Both the position numbers and the translations under genes were made by a program. The notes under the pieces are model-generated. The model did no database searches. It was not told the origin of the DNA and was given only the letters and a program-made list of their open reading frames with translations. A stretch of DNA of 34,639 nt from Gemmatimonadota bacterium (GTDB taxonomy: Bacteria; GCA-2686955): contig NYZA01000170.1 in the NCBI GenBank assembly GCA_002686955.1, forward strand, positions 1 through 34,639, written 5' to 3'. Shown piece by piece: positions 34,490 to 34,639 of this stretch; within the stretch, counting starts at the first letter, position 1; every line of letters starts with the position of its first letter.

Positions 34490-34639
34490 ATGCGTTATTT
34501 CAACACCACCGGCCCCTGCCGCGCCGATCAGCACTATATGCTCCCCGCGGAGCCGCGGCTGCCCGAGGCGCCGAAGCTGATCGATCGCGGACAGTACTTC
34601 GCGGTGCACGCGCCGCGCCAGGTGGGCAAGACGACGACC
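34490..34639 (+). CDS. N-terminus of AAA-type ATP-binding protein, runs off the window
   Basis: MRYFNTTGPCRADQHYMLPAEPRLPEAPKLIDRGQYFAVHAPRQVGKTTT; Walker A-like APRQVGKTT; not in the ORF track because no stop is in the window. Confidence 0.8.
   Translation, partial: MRYFNTTGPCRADQHYMLPAEPRLPEAPKLIDRGQYFAVHAPRQVGKTTT

Noticed and set aside
1-34639. CRISPR arrays, prophage or rRNA genes
   Set aside because: No regularly spaced direct repeats, phage structural genes or rRNA signatures were seen on either strand.

Overview
High-GC bacterial chromosomal window (~34.6 kb), gene-dense, with many false antisense ORFs in the six-frame track. I support about 26 protein-coding genes or pseudogenes, one tRNA-Glu(TTC) with an adjacent intrinsic terminator, two repeat/mobile-like structures and a few candidate regulatory dyads. 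In order: multiheme cytochrome c fused to a membrane domain (-); acyl-CoA/AMP ligase and a stand-alone acyl carrier protein (+) interleaved with two secreted EF-hand proteins (-); orphan SsuA/THI5-like substrate-binding lipoprotein (-); ASST-like lipoprotein overlapping a membrane spermidine-synthase-like protein (+); MATE transporter (-) directly below a tRNA-Glu/terminator; UDP-GlcNAc 2-epimerase, RND/MMPL exporter and adenosine-deaminase-like hydrolase (+); secreted protein; ~180-bp near-perfect palindrome; PfkB kinase and CotH/lamin-tail protein (-); tandem-GH18 chitinase (+); an Lrp - Cys/Met PLP enzyme - homoserine dehydrogenase - aldehyde dehydrogenase operon (-), in which the dehydrogenase carries an in-frame TAA missed by the ORF track; an IS21-end-like repeat cluster; then an Elp3 gene divergent from a packed four-gene operon (nucleotidyltransferase - small protein - Trm9-like methyltransferase - 2-TM protein); a MntA/HepT (type VII) toxin-antitoxin pair; a decayed M14 carboxypeptidase; and the start of an AAA-type ATPase. 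The strongest candidate system is the Elp3 / Trm9-like / nucleotidyltransferase locus, which would encode a eukaryote-like wobble-uridine (cm5U to mcm5U) pathway in a bacterium. All calls come from reading the sequence and motifs; no database search was run.
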